The notes under the pieces: generated by a model
Told to the model about the DNA's origin: nothing
Databases searched by the model: none
Seen by the model: only the letters and a program-made list of their open reading frames with translations
Shown: positions 1 to 7,153 of the stretch, piece after piece
Layout: the number at the start of each line of letters is the position of its first letter
Position numbering within the stretch: the stretch's first letter is position 1
Assembly: GCA_944329445.1 (NCBI GenBank)
Contig: CALVIH010000008.1
Span: 1 to 37,300, forward strand
Source: an uncultured Bacilli bacterium
GTDB taxonomy: Bacteria > Bacillota_I > Bacilli_A > RF39 > UBA660
Reading direction: 5' to 3'
DNA: 37,300 nucleotides
Position numbers and translations under genes: made by a program

Positions 1-2
1 CA

Positions 3-1202
3 AACTGGCAAATTGACCATGACATTAAAACTTTCATGAGTGATAAAAAAACGTACGAAAGTTTAATAGAAACCGCAGTGGTTGACGATAACGGATTATA
101 CAGAATAGAAAAAACGGATTATCTAACCCTAAACGATGGTGCGTGGTATGACTATAAAGGAATAAGTACCTTTACTTCCATGGCTTACGAAAATACTGCA
201 AAAACGCAAAGGATGTTAGGTCTTGCTGGTAACAACATAAATAGTTATTATTATAGATATTACCAAACTCCGGTTTATAACAGTATGTATAACGTAAAAT
301 ACATAATGGGTGATTACGTAGAAAATGATATGTATGAATTAATTTCTTCAGAAGATGGTTATAACCTTACAAGATATAAGTATGACACCTCAATTGCTTA
401 CGCCGTTAATGACGAAATAGAAAATTGGAACTTAGTTAGCTATAAACCTTTTTTGAACCAGCAAAACTTTGTTACTTCATCAACTGGAATAAATGACGTT
501 TTCGAAGAGGTTAAAGTAAGTGAAAAAACAAATGTTAAAAGTATAACAAATACTAGTGATAATCTAATAGGAGAGTTGAATTATAAGGTAGAAGGTATTA
601 CAAACGAAATTACGTTAACGCTAGATAATGAATCAAAAGAAAATATTTACTTATACGTTGGCGGATCTGGTGTAAGTAGTATCGAGGTTGACGGAGTATA
701 TTATTCACTTACTTCTGATGAGTATTACGTATTTGACATTGGTAAGAAATATACCGAAGAAGTAGAGGTTAAGATAAACCTAGACGACCAAAAGGAAGGA
801 TTACTATACTTTTATGCTTATCGTTTAAATCAAGAACGATTCAAAGAATTTTATGATGCTATAAAAAGTAACGCTTTAAACGTTAGCAAGTATAATGATA
901 CGTACATAGAAGGAGAAATTACGGCGGATGATGATAAGACTTTATTTACGACGATTTCTTATGACGAAGGTTGGAGCATATACGTTGATGGTAAAAAGGT
1001 AGAAACAAAACTTATCGCTAACGCATATTTAGGCTGTGACATAGAAAAAGGAACGCATGAGGTAAAATTAATATATTATCCTAAAGGAATGAAAGAAGGC
1101 CTTATAGTATCAGGGATTTCTTTTGGAATAATAATCTTATATAACATATTTAATGAAAAAAAGAATTCTAAAAAAAATAAAAAAGGTGAATTTATTGTTT
1201 AA
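3..1202 (+). CDS. YfhO-family membrane protein, 3' end only
   Basis: The reading frame is open from base 3 with no start codon preceded by a ribosome site, so this is the C-terminal part (about 399 residues) of a larger gene cut by the window edge. The visible part is mostly an extracytoplasmic region. Its last 90 residues (LFTTISYDEGWSIYVDGKK, then a lysine-rich stretch, one hydrophobic helix IVSGISFGIIILY and a basic tail) match the usual ending of YfhO proteins. YfhO proteins are large multi-spanning membrane proteins linked in Gram-positives to glycosylation of lipoteichoic acid and other envelope polymers. The polytopic N-terminal half is outside the window. The family is a fairly firm call; the substrate cannot be told. 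Confidence 0.8.
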   Translation, partial: NWQIDHDIKTFMSDKKTYESLIETAVVDDNGLYRIEKTDYLTLNDGAWYDYKGISTFTSMAYENTAKTQRMLGLAGNNINSYYYRYYQTPVYNSMYNVKYIMGDYVENDMYELISSEDGYNLTRYKYDTSIAYAVNDEIENWNLVSYKPFLNQQNFVTSSTGINDVFEEVKVSEKTNVKSITNTSDNLIGELNYKVEGITNEITLTLDNESKENIYLYVGGSGVSSIEVDGVYYSLTSDEYYVFDIGKKYTEEVEVKINLDDQKEGLLYFYAYRLNQERFKEFYDAIKSNALNVSKYNDTYIEGEITADDDKTLFTTISYDEGWSIYVDGKKVETKLIANAYLGCDIEKGTHEVKLIYYPKGMKEGLIVSGISFGIIILYNIFNEKKNSKKNKKGEFIV

Positions 1203-1212
1203 ATTTATCTTT

Positions 1213-1241
1213 TTTTGTGTTAGAATGTTATTAGTTATAAT
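1213..1241 (+). promoter_or_regulatory. Probable sigma-A promoter for the 1294-3751 unit
   Basis: A perfect -10 TATAAT lies at 1236-1241. The best -35 is weak (TTTTGT at 1213-1218, spacer 17). It sits in the gap after the YfhO-like gene and 53 bases before the likely start at 1294. Confidence 0.5.
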
Positions 1242-1264
1242 ATGAGATATATAAAGCTCATATT
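1239..1264. repeat. Inverted repeat in the leader of the coiled-coil gene pair
   Basis: AATATGAG (1239-1246) and CTCATATT (1257-1264) are perfect 8-base inverted arms around a 10-base AT spacer. The left arm overlaps the end of the -10 element, so it could be an operator or a leader hairpin. No T-run follows, so it is not an intrinsic terminator. Confidence 0.45.
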
Positions 1265-1293
1265 AATTGGGGTTGAAAGATAGGAGGTTAGTT

Positions 1294-2343
1294 GTGATAG
1301 GGACAATTGAAAGAATTAAAAATAGCGTATTGTTAAAATGTAGTACGTTAAATGACGAAATCATTTCTAAAACCTTGGAAGAAATAATAGATACTAGAAT
1401 TTATCGTTTCGCTGAAGAAATGGTAAACATGATAGGCGATATGAACGTACCAACCGTGGAAGAAACACTAAGACAAAACGTTTCTAATTTGATTAAAACG
1501 CCAATCATTAAAAAGATTAAAAGAAAGTTATTCATTGATTCTTTGGCACTACAGATAACCAATGATTCATACATTGAGGATTACGTAAATGGTGTTGTAA
1601 CGATGGATAAATTAAACAAATCTTACGTTAAAGAATTGGAAGCCAATAAAAGTTCTAACCAACTTAATATGACCGAGGATTTAAACCTTGAGGAGATAAT
1701 TAATAAGGTAAGGCTTTTTGTTGATAAAGAAATCATTCCAAGCATAACCGAAAACTCAGTTTTGGTAGATTCTGTTAAGAATTTGGTTTCTAATTTAAGA
1801 AAAGCACTTGAAGATGATCTAGAAAAAATGATTGAAGATGCCAATTTAAAATACTTAGGTATTTTAACAGAAGAGTTAAAAGAAGAAACGAATGAATTAA
1901 AAGAGAAAGAAATAGAAGAAGAAAAAGGGGAAGAAGAAATTATGGAAAATGCAAAAGAATTTGAATTTACCAATGATTCGTACGAAGAAGATACTAAAAC
2001 TTCAGAAAATAAGTTTGACAAGTATGATGATATGACTTTGTTTAACAAGGTAATTCTTAGTTTGAATACCGCCGAAGAAAAGCTTTCTAGAAAAGAAAGA
2101 AAGTTGGAAGAGAGCAAAAAGGAAGTTGATGCTACTTTATCCAATACTAATAAAAACATAGAAGCGAACATAGAAAGAGAAAACTCGTTATCTCAAAGAA
2201 AACTAGAACTTAACACAAGAGAGGTTGAACTTAACTCTAAATTGTCAGAAACAGAGGTTATTTTCCTTAACATGAAGCCTCTTATTAAGGGTTTAAGTAA
2301 GATTAAAGACTCTACGGTTGAAGGAGGTAATGATGGTGAGTAA
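1294..2343 (+). CDS. Coiled-coil protein of unknown function (first of a pair)
   Basis: About 349 residues. The start is taken as GTG at 1294 because a strong TAGGAGG site lies at 1281-1287; an upstream in-frame TTG at 1267 has none. I do not recognise a family. There is no signal peptide or membrane helix, so it is probably cytoplasmic. The N-terminal two thirds is predicted helical, followed by a highly acidic lysine/glutamate stretch around residues 195-235. The last 90 residues form a long heptad-like coiled coil (RKLELNTREVELNSKLSETE) ending in LNMKPLIKGLSKIKDS. The next gene has the same layout and overlaps it by 11 bases, so the two are almost certainly translated together. The location just before spoIIIAH is suggestive, but a terminator separates them. 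Confidence 0.7.
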   Translation: MIGTIERIKNSVLLKCSTLNDEIISKTLEEIIDTRIYRFAEEMVNMIGDMNVPTVEETLRQNVSNLIKTPIIKKIKRKLFIDSLALQITNDSYIEDYVNGVVTMDKLNKSYVKELEANKSSNQLNMTEDLNLEEIINKVRLFVDKEIIPSITENSVLVDSVKNLVSNLRKALEDDLEKMIEDANLKYLGILTEELKEETNELKEKEIEEEKGEEEIMENAKEFEFTNDSYEEDTKTSENKFDKYDDMTLFNKVILSLNTAEEKLSRKERKLEESKKEVDATLSNTNKNIEANIERENSLSQRKLELNTREVELNSKLSETEVIFLNMKPLIKGLSKIKDSTVEGGNDGE

Positions 2344-3751
2344 GTTGTTAAATAGTGTTTTAGATAGGGTAAGCGAAAATAACAATGAATACAGGGGTAT
2401 CTTAAGAAGTTTAAACATTTTAATAGATGAAAAAACAACCACTTTAGTTGGTGACGTTGTAACCGCATCTGGTTATACAGCGGACTTTTCTAACACGTTA
2501 ACTTCTTCTAAAGAAAATTTAGTTAATCCAATTTCGAGAATTATTTCATCGTACGTAATTAAAGATTTAAGAAGCGTTGAAACTGTTAATGAACAATTCG
2601 TAGAAAAAATAAATGATAAATTGGAAAATACGAACATCACTTCAAAAGAAGAAAAAGATGCTTTTGCAGAAAACCTAAATTCTTTATTAAATGATAAGTA
2701 CCTTGAAATAGTTAAAATAAAAAGGGTTGATTTTCTTAACGAAAATGGTGTTAATAACGAAGTAGAGGAAGTTATAAATAACTTTGTAAATACCCTTAAG
2801 ACCACTGCTAATTTTGATGAAGAAACATTAAATAATTTAGTTATGAACTATAAAAAAGATGTTTATGCGTTGATAACTGAATCATTATCAAAAATTAGTA
2901 GCTTATATCTAAACAATTTTGTTAGTGAGGTATCAAGTGCTTTAAACGGTGCAATTGATTTTGATGATTCTAGTATTTATGAAGAAAATACTAAAACTAA
3001 TGAAGAACCATTCAAACCATACATACCAGAAATTAATCCGGTTCCTGAAGCTGTATTGACACCATCTGATGATTTAAGCACTAATGATGCATTACCTACT
3101 GAGGATTTATCTTCTAGTGTGGTTCCTCCGGTAGATAATTTTCAAACCCCGGTTGTTCCAGAAATACCAAGTATTCCTGAGGTAGAACTAGGTGAGCAAA
3201 ATGATTCTCAAGATGGTTTACCACAAGAAGAAAATAGTGAAATAGAACCTATTAAAGTTGAGCCAATCGCTCCAATCGAAGTGAAGGAAGAGGAAAAAGA
3301 AACTCCAAAACGGCCATATGACGTTGAGGAAATTCTTAAGATAGCTAAGTCTCCGGTTGTATCAGTACCTTTGGAAAAAGAAGAAAAGGATGATGGATAC
3401 GTAAACGTTGAACCAATCAATAAAGAAGATGAAAAGGATACTTTTGATGCGGAATTCAACGAAAGAGAGATTGTAGAGGAAATGATTAGACGTTTAACGA
3501 AACGTTTAGAAGAAATAGATGAGCGTAAAAGTAAGTATGATGAAGAAAAAGCTAAGTTAGAAGAAGACGAAGCGTTCGTTAATGATTTGATTGAAAGCTC
3601 AAAGGCAAAAAAAGATGAACTTGATAAATTCGAACAAGAGTTAAACGATAAAGAAAAAGAACTAGATGAAAAGCAAAGTGACTTAGATAAAAAAATAAAT
3701 GATATCATGCCTTTTGCAAACGCAGTATTAAATAGCGAAAAAGAATCTTAG
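2333..3751 (+). CDS. Coiled-coil protein of unknown function (second of a pair)
   Basis: About 472 residues. AAGGAGG at 2321-2327 precedes two consecutive ATG codons (2330 and 2333); 2333 has the better spacing. It has a helical N-terminal region (residues 1-210), a long proline- and acid-rich linker (about 220-370, with repeated PVPE, VPEIPSIPEVE-like pieces), and a C-terminal coiled coil (about 380-460, FEQELNDKEKELDEKQSDL) ending in INDIMPFANAVLNS. This matches the layout of the preceding gene, including a short hydrophobic ending after the coil, so the two look like diverged duplicates. There is no signal peptide or membrane segment. The linker suggests a scaffold or tether, but that is inference. 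Confidence 0.7.
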   Translation: MVSKLLNSVLDRVSENNNEYRGILRSLNILIDEKTTTLVGDVVTASGYTADFSNTLTSSKENLVNPISRIISSYVIKDLRSVETVNEQFVEKINDKLENTNITSKEEKDAFAENLNSLLNDKYLEIVKIKRVDFLNENGVNNEVEEVINNFVNTLKTTANFDEETLNNLVMNYKKDVYALITESLSKISSLYLNNFVSEVSSALNGAIDFDDSSIYEENTKTNEEPFKPYIPEINPVPEAVLTPSDDLSTNDALPTEDLSSSVVPPVDNFQTPVVPEIPSIPEVELGEQNDSQDGLPQEENSEIEPIKVEPIAPIEVKEEEKETPKRPYDVEEILKIAKSPVVSVPLEKEEKDDGYVNVEPINKEDEKDTFDAEFNEREIVEEMIRRLTKRLEEIDERKSKYDEEKAKLEEDEAFVNDLIESSKAKKDELDKFEQELNDKEKELDEKQSDLDKKINDIMPFANAVLNSEKES

Positions 3752-3764
3752 GATTCTTTTTTTT
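3739..3764 (+). terminator. Intrinsic terminator after the coiled-coil pair
   Basis: A 9-bp stem AAAAGAATC / GATTCTTTT with a 4-base loop is followed directly by more T residues. It overlaps the stop codon of the upstream gene. Confidence 0.85.
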
Positions 3765-3785
3765 GTAATTAAAATTAAGCTTGTG

Positions 3786-3793
3786 CATATAGT
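3786..3793 (+). promoter_or_regulatory. Possible sigma-E-like -10 for spoIIIAH
   Basis: CATATAGT fits the mother-cell sigma-E -10 pattern CATAnnnT. It is well placed, 26 bases before the ATG at 3819 with room for the GGAGG site. No convincing -35 is visible, and this short pattern is not rare in AT-rich DNA. Confidence 0.3.
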
Positions 3794-3818
3794 TAAGTAG
3801 AAAGATTTGGAGGATAAT

Positions 3819-4331
3819 ATGATTAATAAACAAAAATTATGGTTTTTAACTTTATTTAGTTTAATATTAGTATTAAGTGTGTATTATATTACGATGCCTA
3901 GCGAACTTTTAACAACCGCAAAAACCGCCAAGACTGATACGGAAGAAACAACTACGAAAAGTCAAGAAGAAACTAGTGTTACCGAATCAGATGTTTTAAC
4001 TGCTTTACAAGTTGAGGCCGACGAGGAACGAGCTGCTTTAGCGGCGGAATATAACGAGATTTTAACAAACAAGGATACGTCAACCGAAGAGAAAAACAAC
4101 GCTTATGACGGACTTAAACAAATAGACGAAATAAAGGCTAAGGAAGAAGAGTTGGAGAAAAAACTTAAAGAAGAACTTAAATTAGATTCATTTATAAAGA
4201 TAGATGGTAATAACATAAGTGTAACGGTTAAGAAAAAAGATCATGATTATTCTCTAGCAAATGATGTCATGAGATTAATAAATGAGGAATACAACACAAA
4301 AATGTACGTTTCGGTAAAATTTCAAAACTAA
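3819..4331 (+). CDS. spoIIIAH: Stage III sporulation protein AH (SpoIIIAH-like)
   Basis: 170 residues starting at ATG 3819 behind GGAGG. The N-terminus INKQKLWFLTLFSLILVLSV, followed by YYITMPSE, is a single membrane anchor closely resembling the conserved start of SpoIIIAH. An acidic/threonine-rich stalk follows, then a coiled segment (DEERAALAAEYNEILTNKD), then the C-terminal domain with KIDGNNISVTVKKKDH. In Bacillus, SpoIIIAH sits in the mother-cell engulfing membrane and binds forespore SpoIIQ across the intermembrane space as part of the SpoIIIA-SpoIIQ channel. Bacillus SpoIIIAH is about 218 residues, so this one has a shorter stalk. Unusually, spoIIIAA to spoIIIAG are not next to it here; the preceding genes are unrelated coiled-coil proteins. 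Confidence 0.9.
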   Translation: MINKQKLWFLTLFSLILVLSVYYITMPSELLTTAKTAKTDTEETTTKSQEETSVTESDVLTALQVEADEERAALAAEYNEILTNKDTSTEEKNNAYDGLKQIDEIKAKEEELEKKLKEELKLDSFIKIDGNNISVTVKKKDHDYSLANDVMRLINEEYNTKMYVSVKFQN

Positions 4332-4333
4332 GT

Positions 4334-4361
4334 ACCATTTCTTACGTTTTCTCATAGAATA
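4334..4361 (+). promoter_or_regulatory. Sigma-K-like promoter for gerE
   Basis: ACC (4334-4336), a 16-base spacer, then CATAGAATA (4353-4361) fits the sigma-K pattern AC(A/C)-N16-CATAnnnTA. It lies about 50 bases before the gerE start. In Bacillus gerE is transcribed by sigma-K, so position and partner agree. It is a pattern match only. Confidence 0.45.
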
Positions 4362-4412
4362 ATATAGAAAAAATATTAAAAGACCTCTTATTAATAAGAA
4401 AGTGGGGAAATC

Positions 4413-4619
4413 ATGGGGAAACGGGTACTTACTAAAAGAGAAAAAGAAATTTTTGACTTGCTTATAACTAACAAAACGACTAAAGAAATAGCGGAAAAAC
4501 TAGGAATAAGTGAAAAAACAGTTAGAAATCACATATCAAACGTAATGCAAAAACTAGGAGTAAAAGGAAGAGCTTGTGCGGTAATCGAACTTATTAAATT
4601 AAAAGAGATTACTTTATAA
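4413..4619 (+). CDS. gerE: Late sporulation transcription factor GerE
   Basis: 68 residues, ATG at 4413, with a G-rich site (GTGGGG) upstream. The whole protein is a LuxR-type helix-turn-helix. LTKREKEIFDLL, TTKEIAEKLGISEKTVRNHI and MQKLGVKGRACAVIELIKL align nearly residue for residue with Bacillus GerE (74 residues). It lacks any receiver or ligand domain, as GerE does. GerE acts late in the mother cell, activating and repressing sigma-K genes such as those for coat proteins. A gerM-type gene follows directly, preserving the Bacillus gerE-gerM order. A terminator separates the two. Confidence 0.93.
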   Translation: MGKRVLTKREKEIFDLLITNKTTKEIAEKLGISEKTVRNHISNVMQKLGVKGRACAVIELIKLKEITL

Positions 4620-4644
4620 AATCGCATATTTGATGCGATTTTTT
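4618..4644 (+). terminator. Intrinsic terminator after gerE
   Basis: A 10-bp stem AAAATCGCAT / ATGCGATTTT with a 5-base loop, followed by T residues. Confidence 0.85.
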
Positions 4645-4669
4645 CATATTATTAACAGGAGGATTAGTT

Positions 4670-5629
4670 ATGCTTAGAAAGTTTGCCTATAATAAGATTT
4701 TTAGAACTACTGGTATGTTATTATTATTTCTTATGCTTCTTTTGTTCCCTGTTAGTAAGGAGTATTCACTTGAAGATGAAAACGTCGTTAAAACTAGTGT
4801 TACGGAGGCAAAAACAGAGGTTTTCTTACTTGATAAAGATGGTTTTATTGCAAGAACTAAAGTTGATATGAAAAACGAAGAAGATAGCGTTAAAACCGCA
4901 ACTAAACTAATAGAACTTTTAATTACGAGTGGTAAATATGAACAAAAAATACCTAATGGATTTAAGGCGGTTTTACCATCGGATACGAAAATAAACGAGG
5001 TTGTAATTGATAAAGAAAATATAACGATTGATTTATCAGGTGACATCTTAGAACTGAACGAAGAGATGTTTAACAAGGCATTGGAAGCCATAACCTATAA
5101 TTTAACAACCATTGATGGTGTAAAATACGTGTATTTAAAAGTTGATGGTAAAGTTCTAGAAAAAAATCCCACTAATAACAAAATAATAAAATGGCCATTA
5201 TCAAGACAAAATGGTATAAATAAGACGTATGATGTGGTTAGCTACAAAGATGTTAGTTCAACTACTGTTTATTATGTAAATAAAAATAATAATGGTTATT
5301 ATTATGTACCAGTAACTAAATTAAGTAATGATAAGAGAGATAAAATTAAGATAATAGTAGACGAATTAACTTCTTCACATATTTATGAAACAAACTTAAT
5401 GAGTTTTCTTAACTATAACACAAAACTAATTAATTATGAGTTAAAGGATGGTATTTTAACCCTTAATTTCAATGAGTTTTTATTTGATGATACCTCAAGC
5501 AAAAGTATTTTAGAAGAGGTAATATACTCAATCGCGCTATCAGTAAGGGATAATTACGATGTAGATGAAGTGGTATTTACGGTGGATGGTAATGAAATTA
5601 CAAAAAGTGTAATAAAAAATATTGAATAA
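4670..5629 (+). CDS. gerM: GerM-like spore germination/sporulation protein (two GerMN domains)
   Basis: 319 residues, ATG at 4670 behind AGGAGG. The N-terminal hydrophobic helix (TGMLLLFLMLLLFPVS, residues 16-31) is a signal or anchor. There is no lipobox cysteine, unlike Bacillus GerM, which is a lipoprotein. Two similar halves follow. Each has the GerMN pattern of a region taking many residues at once, then a beta hairpin: ATKLIELLITSGK...VLPSDTKINEV...ITIDLSGDIL and IKIIVDELTSSHI...YELKDGILTLNFNEFL. GerM contributes to sporulation and germination, with a role in assembling the SpoIIIA-SpoIIQ complex in Bacillus. That fits the nearby spoIIIAH and gerE. Confidence 0.85.
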   Translation: MLRKFAYNKIFRTTGMLLLFLMLLLFPVSKEYSLEDENVVKTSVTEAKTEVFLLDKDGFIARTKVDMKNEEDSVKTATKLIELLITSGKYEQKIPNGFKAVLPSDTKINEVVIDKENITIDLSGDILELNEEMFNKALEAITYNLTTIDGVKYVYLKVDGKVLEKNPTNNKIIKWPLSRQNGINKTYDVVSYKDVSSTTVYYVNKNNNGYYYVPVTKLSNDKRDKIKIIVDELTSSHIYETNLMSFLNYNTKLINYELKDGILTLNFNEFLFDDTSSKSILEEVIYSIALSVRDNYDVDEVVFTVDGNEITKSVIKNIE

Positions 5630-5650
5630 TTATTAATTTTGAGTTATAAT
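5622..5650 (+). promoter_or_regulatory. Sigma-A promoter of tRNA-Arg
   Basis: TTGAAT (5622-5627), a 17-base spacer and TATAAT (5645-5650). The -35 overlaps the gerM stop codon. Transcription would start about 20 bases before the tRNA. Confidence 0.75.
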
Positions 5651-5679
5651 TGGTTTGTTCTGTTAAGAACAAATCAAAC

Positions 5680-5756
<77 letters not shown>

Positions 5757-5765
5757 TAAGAATAC

Positions 5766-5794
5766 AAAGCCTTGCTTTTGAGCAAGGCTTTTTT
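5766..5794 (+). terminator. Intrinsic terminator after tRNA-Arg
   Basis: A 10-bp stem AAAGCCTTGC / GCAAGGCTTT with a 6-base loop, then a T-run. Confidence 0.92.
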
Positions 5795-5795
5795 C

Positions 5796-5823
5796 TTGCT
5801 TATTTTTTGATATTATGTATAAT
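5796..5823 (+). promoter_or_regulatory. Probable promoter for the interrupted small ORF
   Basis: TTGCTT (5796-5801), a 16-base spacer and TATAAT (5818-5823), 25 bases before the ATG at 5848. Confidence 0.5.
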
Positions 5824-5847
5824 ATAATTACTTATTGAGGTATTGAT

Positions 5848-6061
5848 ATGCAAATAAATATAAAAAAAACAGCTAATTTCATTATGTGAAGATGCCATAC
5901 TTAAATTGGAAAGAAAAATAAGTGATCCAGAAGGATATATGATGGATAATAAAAATATAAACTTAAAGAAAGTTTCTTACCCAAAAGAAAGTTATGACGA
6001 TTCTAAAAATAATTTAGAATCTCATGATAATGATTATTCATATAATTTTAAGAAAAAGTAA
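5848..6061 (+). pseudogene. Small ORF frameshifted at an A8 tract
   Basis: From ATG 5848 (weak GAGG upstream) the frame reads MQINIKKTANFIM and stops at 5887. One base out of register, starting inside the run of eight A residues at 5862-5869, a long coherent frame runs to TAA at 6059-6061: KQLISLCEDAILKLERKISD, then a charged, asparagine/serine-rich tail. Removing one A would join them into a single protein of about 70 residues. I recognise no family. It could be a recent frameshift, a sequencing or assembly error in a homopolymer, or a gene expressed by slippage on the A-tract. It has its own promoter and ends just before a terminator hairpin. Confidence 0.55.
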
Positions 6062-6079
6062 TAAGATAAATATAAAAAT

Positions 6080-6109
6080 AAAATAATACTACATGTGCAG
6101 TATTATTTT
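6080..6109. terminator. Bidirectional intrinsic terminator
   Basis: An 11-bp stem AAAATAATACT / AGTATTATTTT with an 8-base loop, flanked by A-rich sequence on the left and T-rich sequence on the right. It lies between convergent genes and overlaps the minus-strand gene's stop codon. Confidence 0.75.
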
Positions 6110-7035
6110 ATTTTTCTTTTTAAAACTTTTATTGGTTTTGCAATGCTAAAAGTTACATCTTTGTTATTTGAGTTCGGTTTAATATCTGATTCTTCACCAT
6201 CGTTATCGAAGGCGAACTCTGGATAAACGTCATTAAAGGTAAGTTTTATGTTACTTGATTTATCCATTATTAAATAATCCTTATATTTATTTAAATCAAC
6301 GTCATTCCTTAAATAATCACCCACTACTTTTGCAATTAAAGATGGTGTAGGTTCTTTAATAAGAAGTAGTTCTAACCTTCCATCATTTAAGATAGCATCT
6401 TTATATATATCTATTCCTGCAAATCCTTTTGAGTTAGATACCGCACCTAATATACAATCAGTATTTCCTTTAATATTATCGGTTTCATAACTTATGTTGT
6501 ATTTAATAGGTTTTTTAATTATGTATTTACCAGCGTATAATACGTATCCAAATTTTTTAAACATTTGTTTTAATACGGAAGGGGTTACGTAAGGTACGTG
6601 TGCTAAATATCCAAACACGGACGTATAACAAGCAATTTCATCATTTACTTTAAATGAATCCATTAATGTTACTTCACCATTTAAAATATCATTTGTTATT
6701 TTATCAGCATCCTTATATCTTACATCTAAATTCTTTTTCATATCATTAGCAGTAGCAGTTGGAACGTGTGCGTATAAACCCTTCTGTGTAATCTTATTAA
6801 GGCCTTTATAAGCTTCACTAACGGTACCATCTCCACCAAGGGTAATAATTAATGTGTTTTCATCGTCAAGTTCTTGTACTAATTTTGTTATATCACCTTT
6901 TTTATAACTTGCCATAGCGTCAGCTTTAATCCCGTAATTTTTTACTGTGTTGTAGATTTTATCTAGTTTTTTTATGCTAAACCCAGTTGATACAGGATTA
7001 TACAAAATATTAACTCTTTCAACTTCTTTAACCAT
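6103..7035 (-). CDS. Diacylglycerol kinase-family lipid kinase (YegS/DgkB type)
   Basis: About 310 residues. The start is taken as the ATG at 7033-7035, eight bases from the GGAG site; another in-frame ATG at 7041 is only two bases from it. The N-terminal catalytic domain has NILYNPVSTG near residue 9 and the GGDGTVSEAYKGL motif, the nucleotide-binding signature of the family. The typical beta-sandwich half ends in a short basic tail. Relatives phosphorylate diacylglycerol or related lipids at the membrane; DgkB recycles diacylglycerol made during lipoteichoic acid synthesis. The particular substrate cannot be read from the sequence. It is a single-gene unit transcribed toward the tRNA. Confidence 0.87.
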   Translation of the reverse strand: MVKEVERVNILYNPVSTGFSIKKLDKIYNTVKNYGIKADAMASYKKGDITKLVQELDDENTLIITLGGDGTVSEAYKGLNKITQKGLYAHVPTATANDMKKNLDVRYKDADKITNDILNGEVTLMDSFKVNDEIACYTSVFGYLAHVPYVTPSVLKQMFKKFGYVLYAGKYIIKKPIKYNISYETDNIKGNTDCILGAVSNSKGFAGIDIYKDAILNDGRLELLLIKEPTPSLIAKVVGDYLRNDVDLNKYKDYLIMDKSSNIKLTFNDVYPEFAFDNDGEESDIKPNSNNKDVTFSIAKPIKVLKRKIK

Positions 7036-7058
7036 AAACATAACTCCTAATAGCAAAT

Positions 7059-7067
7059 ATAATAACA
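7059..7067 (-). promoter_or_regulatory. Extended -10 promoter for the lipid kinase
   Basis: On the minus strand TG-T-TATTAT, with a very T-rich upstream region and no clear -35. Confidence 0.4.
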
Positions 7068-7153
7068 CAATTTTAAAAAAAATAAAATTTTTTTAATACT
7101 TTTAGGGGAATTTTGAAATTTATGTCTAACTATAAACATGAGGAGGTGATAAG

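Noticed and set aside
4384-4396. Short palindrome CTTATTAATAAG before gerE as an operator.
   Set aside because: Twelve AT-rich bases with no link to a promoter element; such palindromes are common in this composition.
4624-4652. Sigma-E-like promoter for gerM: GCATATT, 14-base spacer, CATATTAT.
   Set aside because: It matches the pattern well, but the start point would fall inside the gerM ribosome site (4657-4662), leaving no usable leader; the -35 is also inside the gerE terminator.
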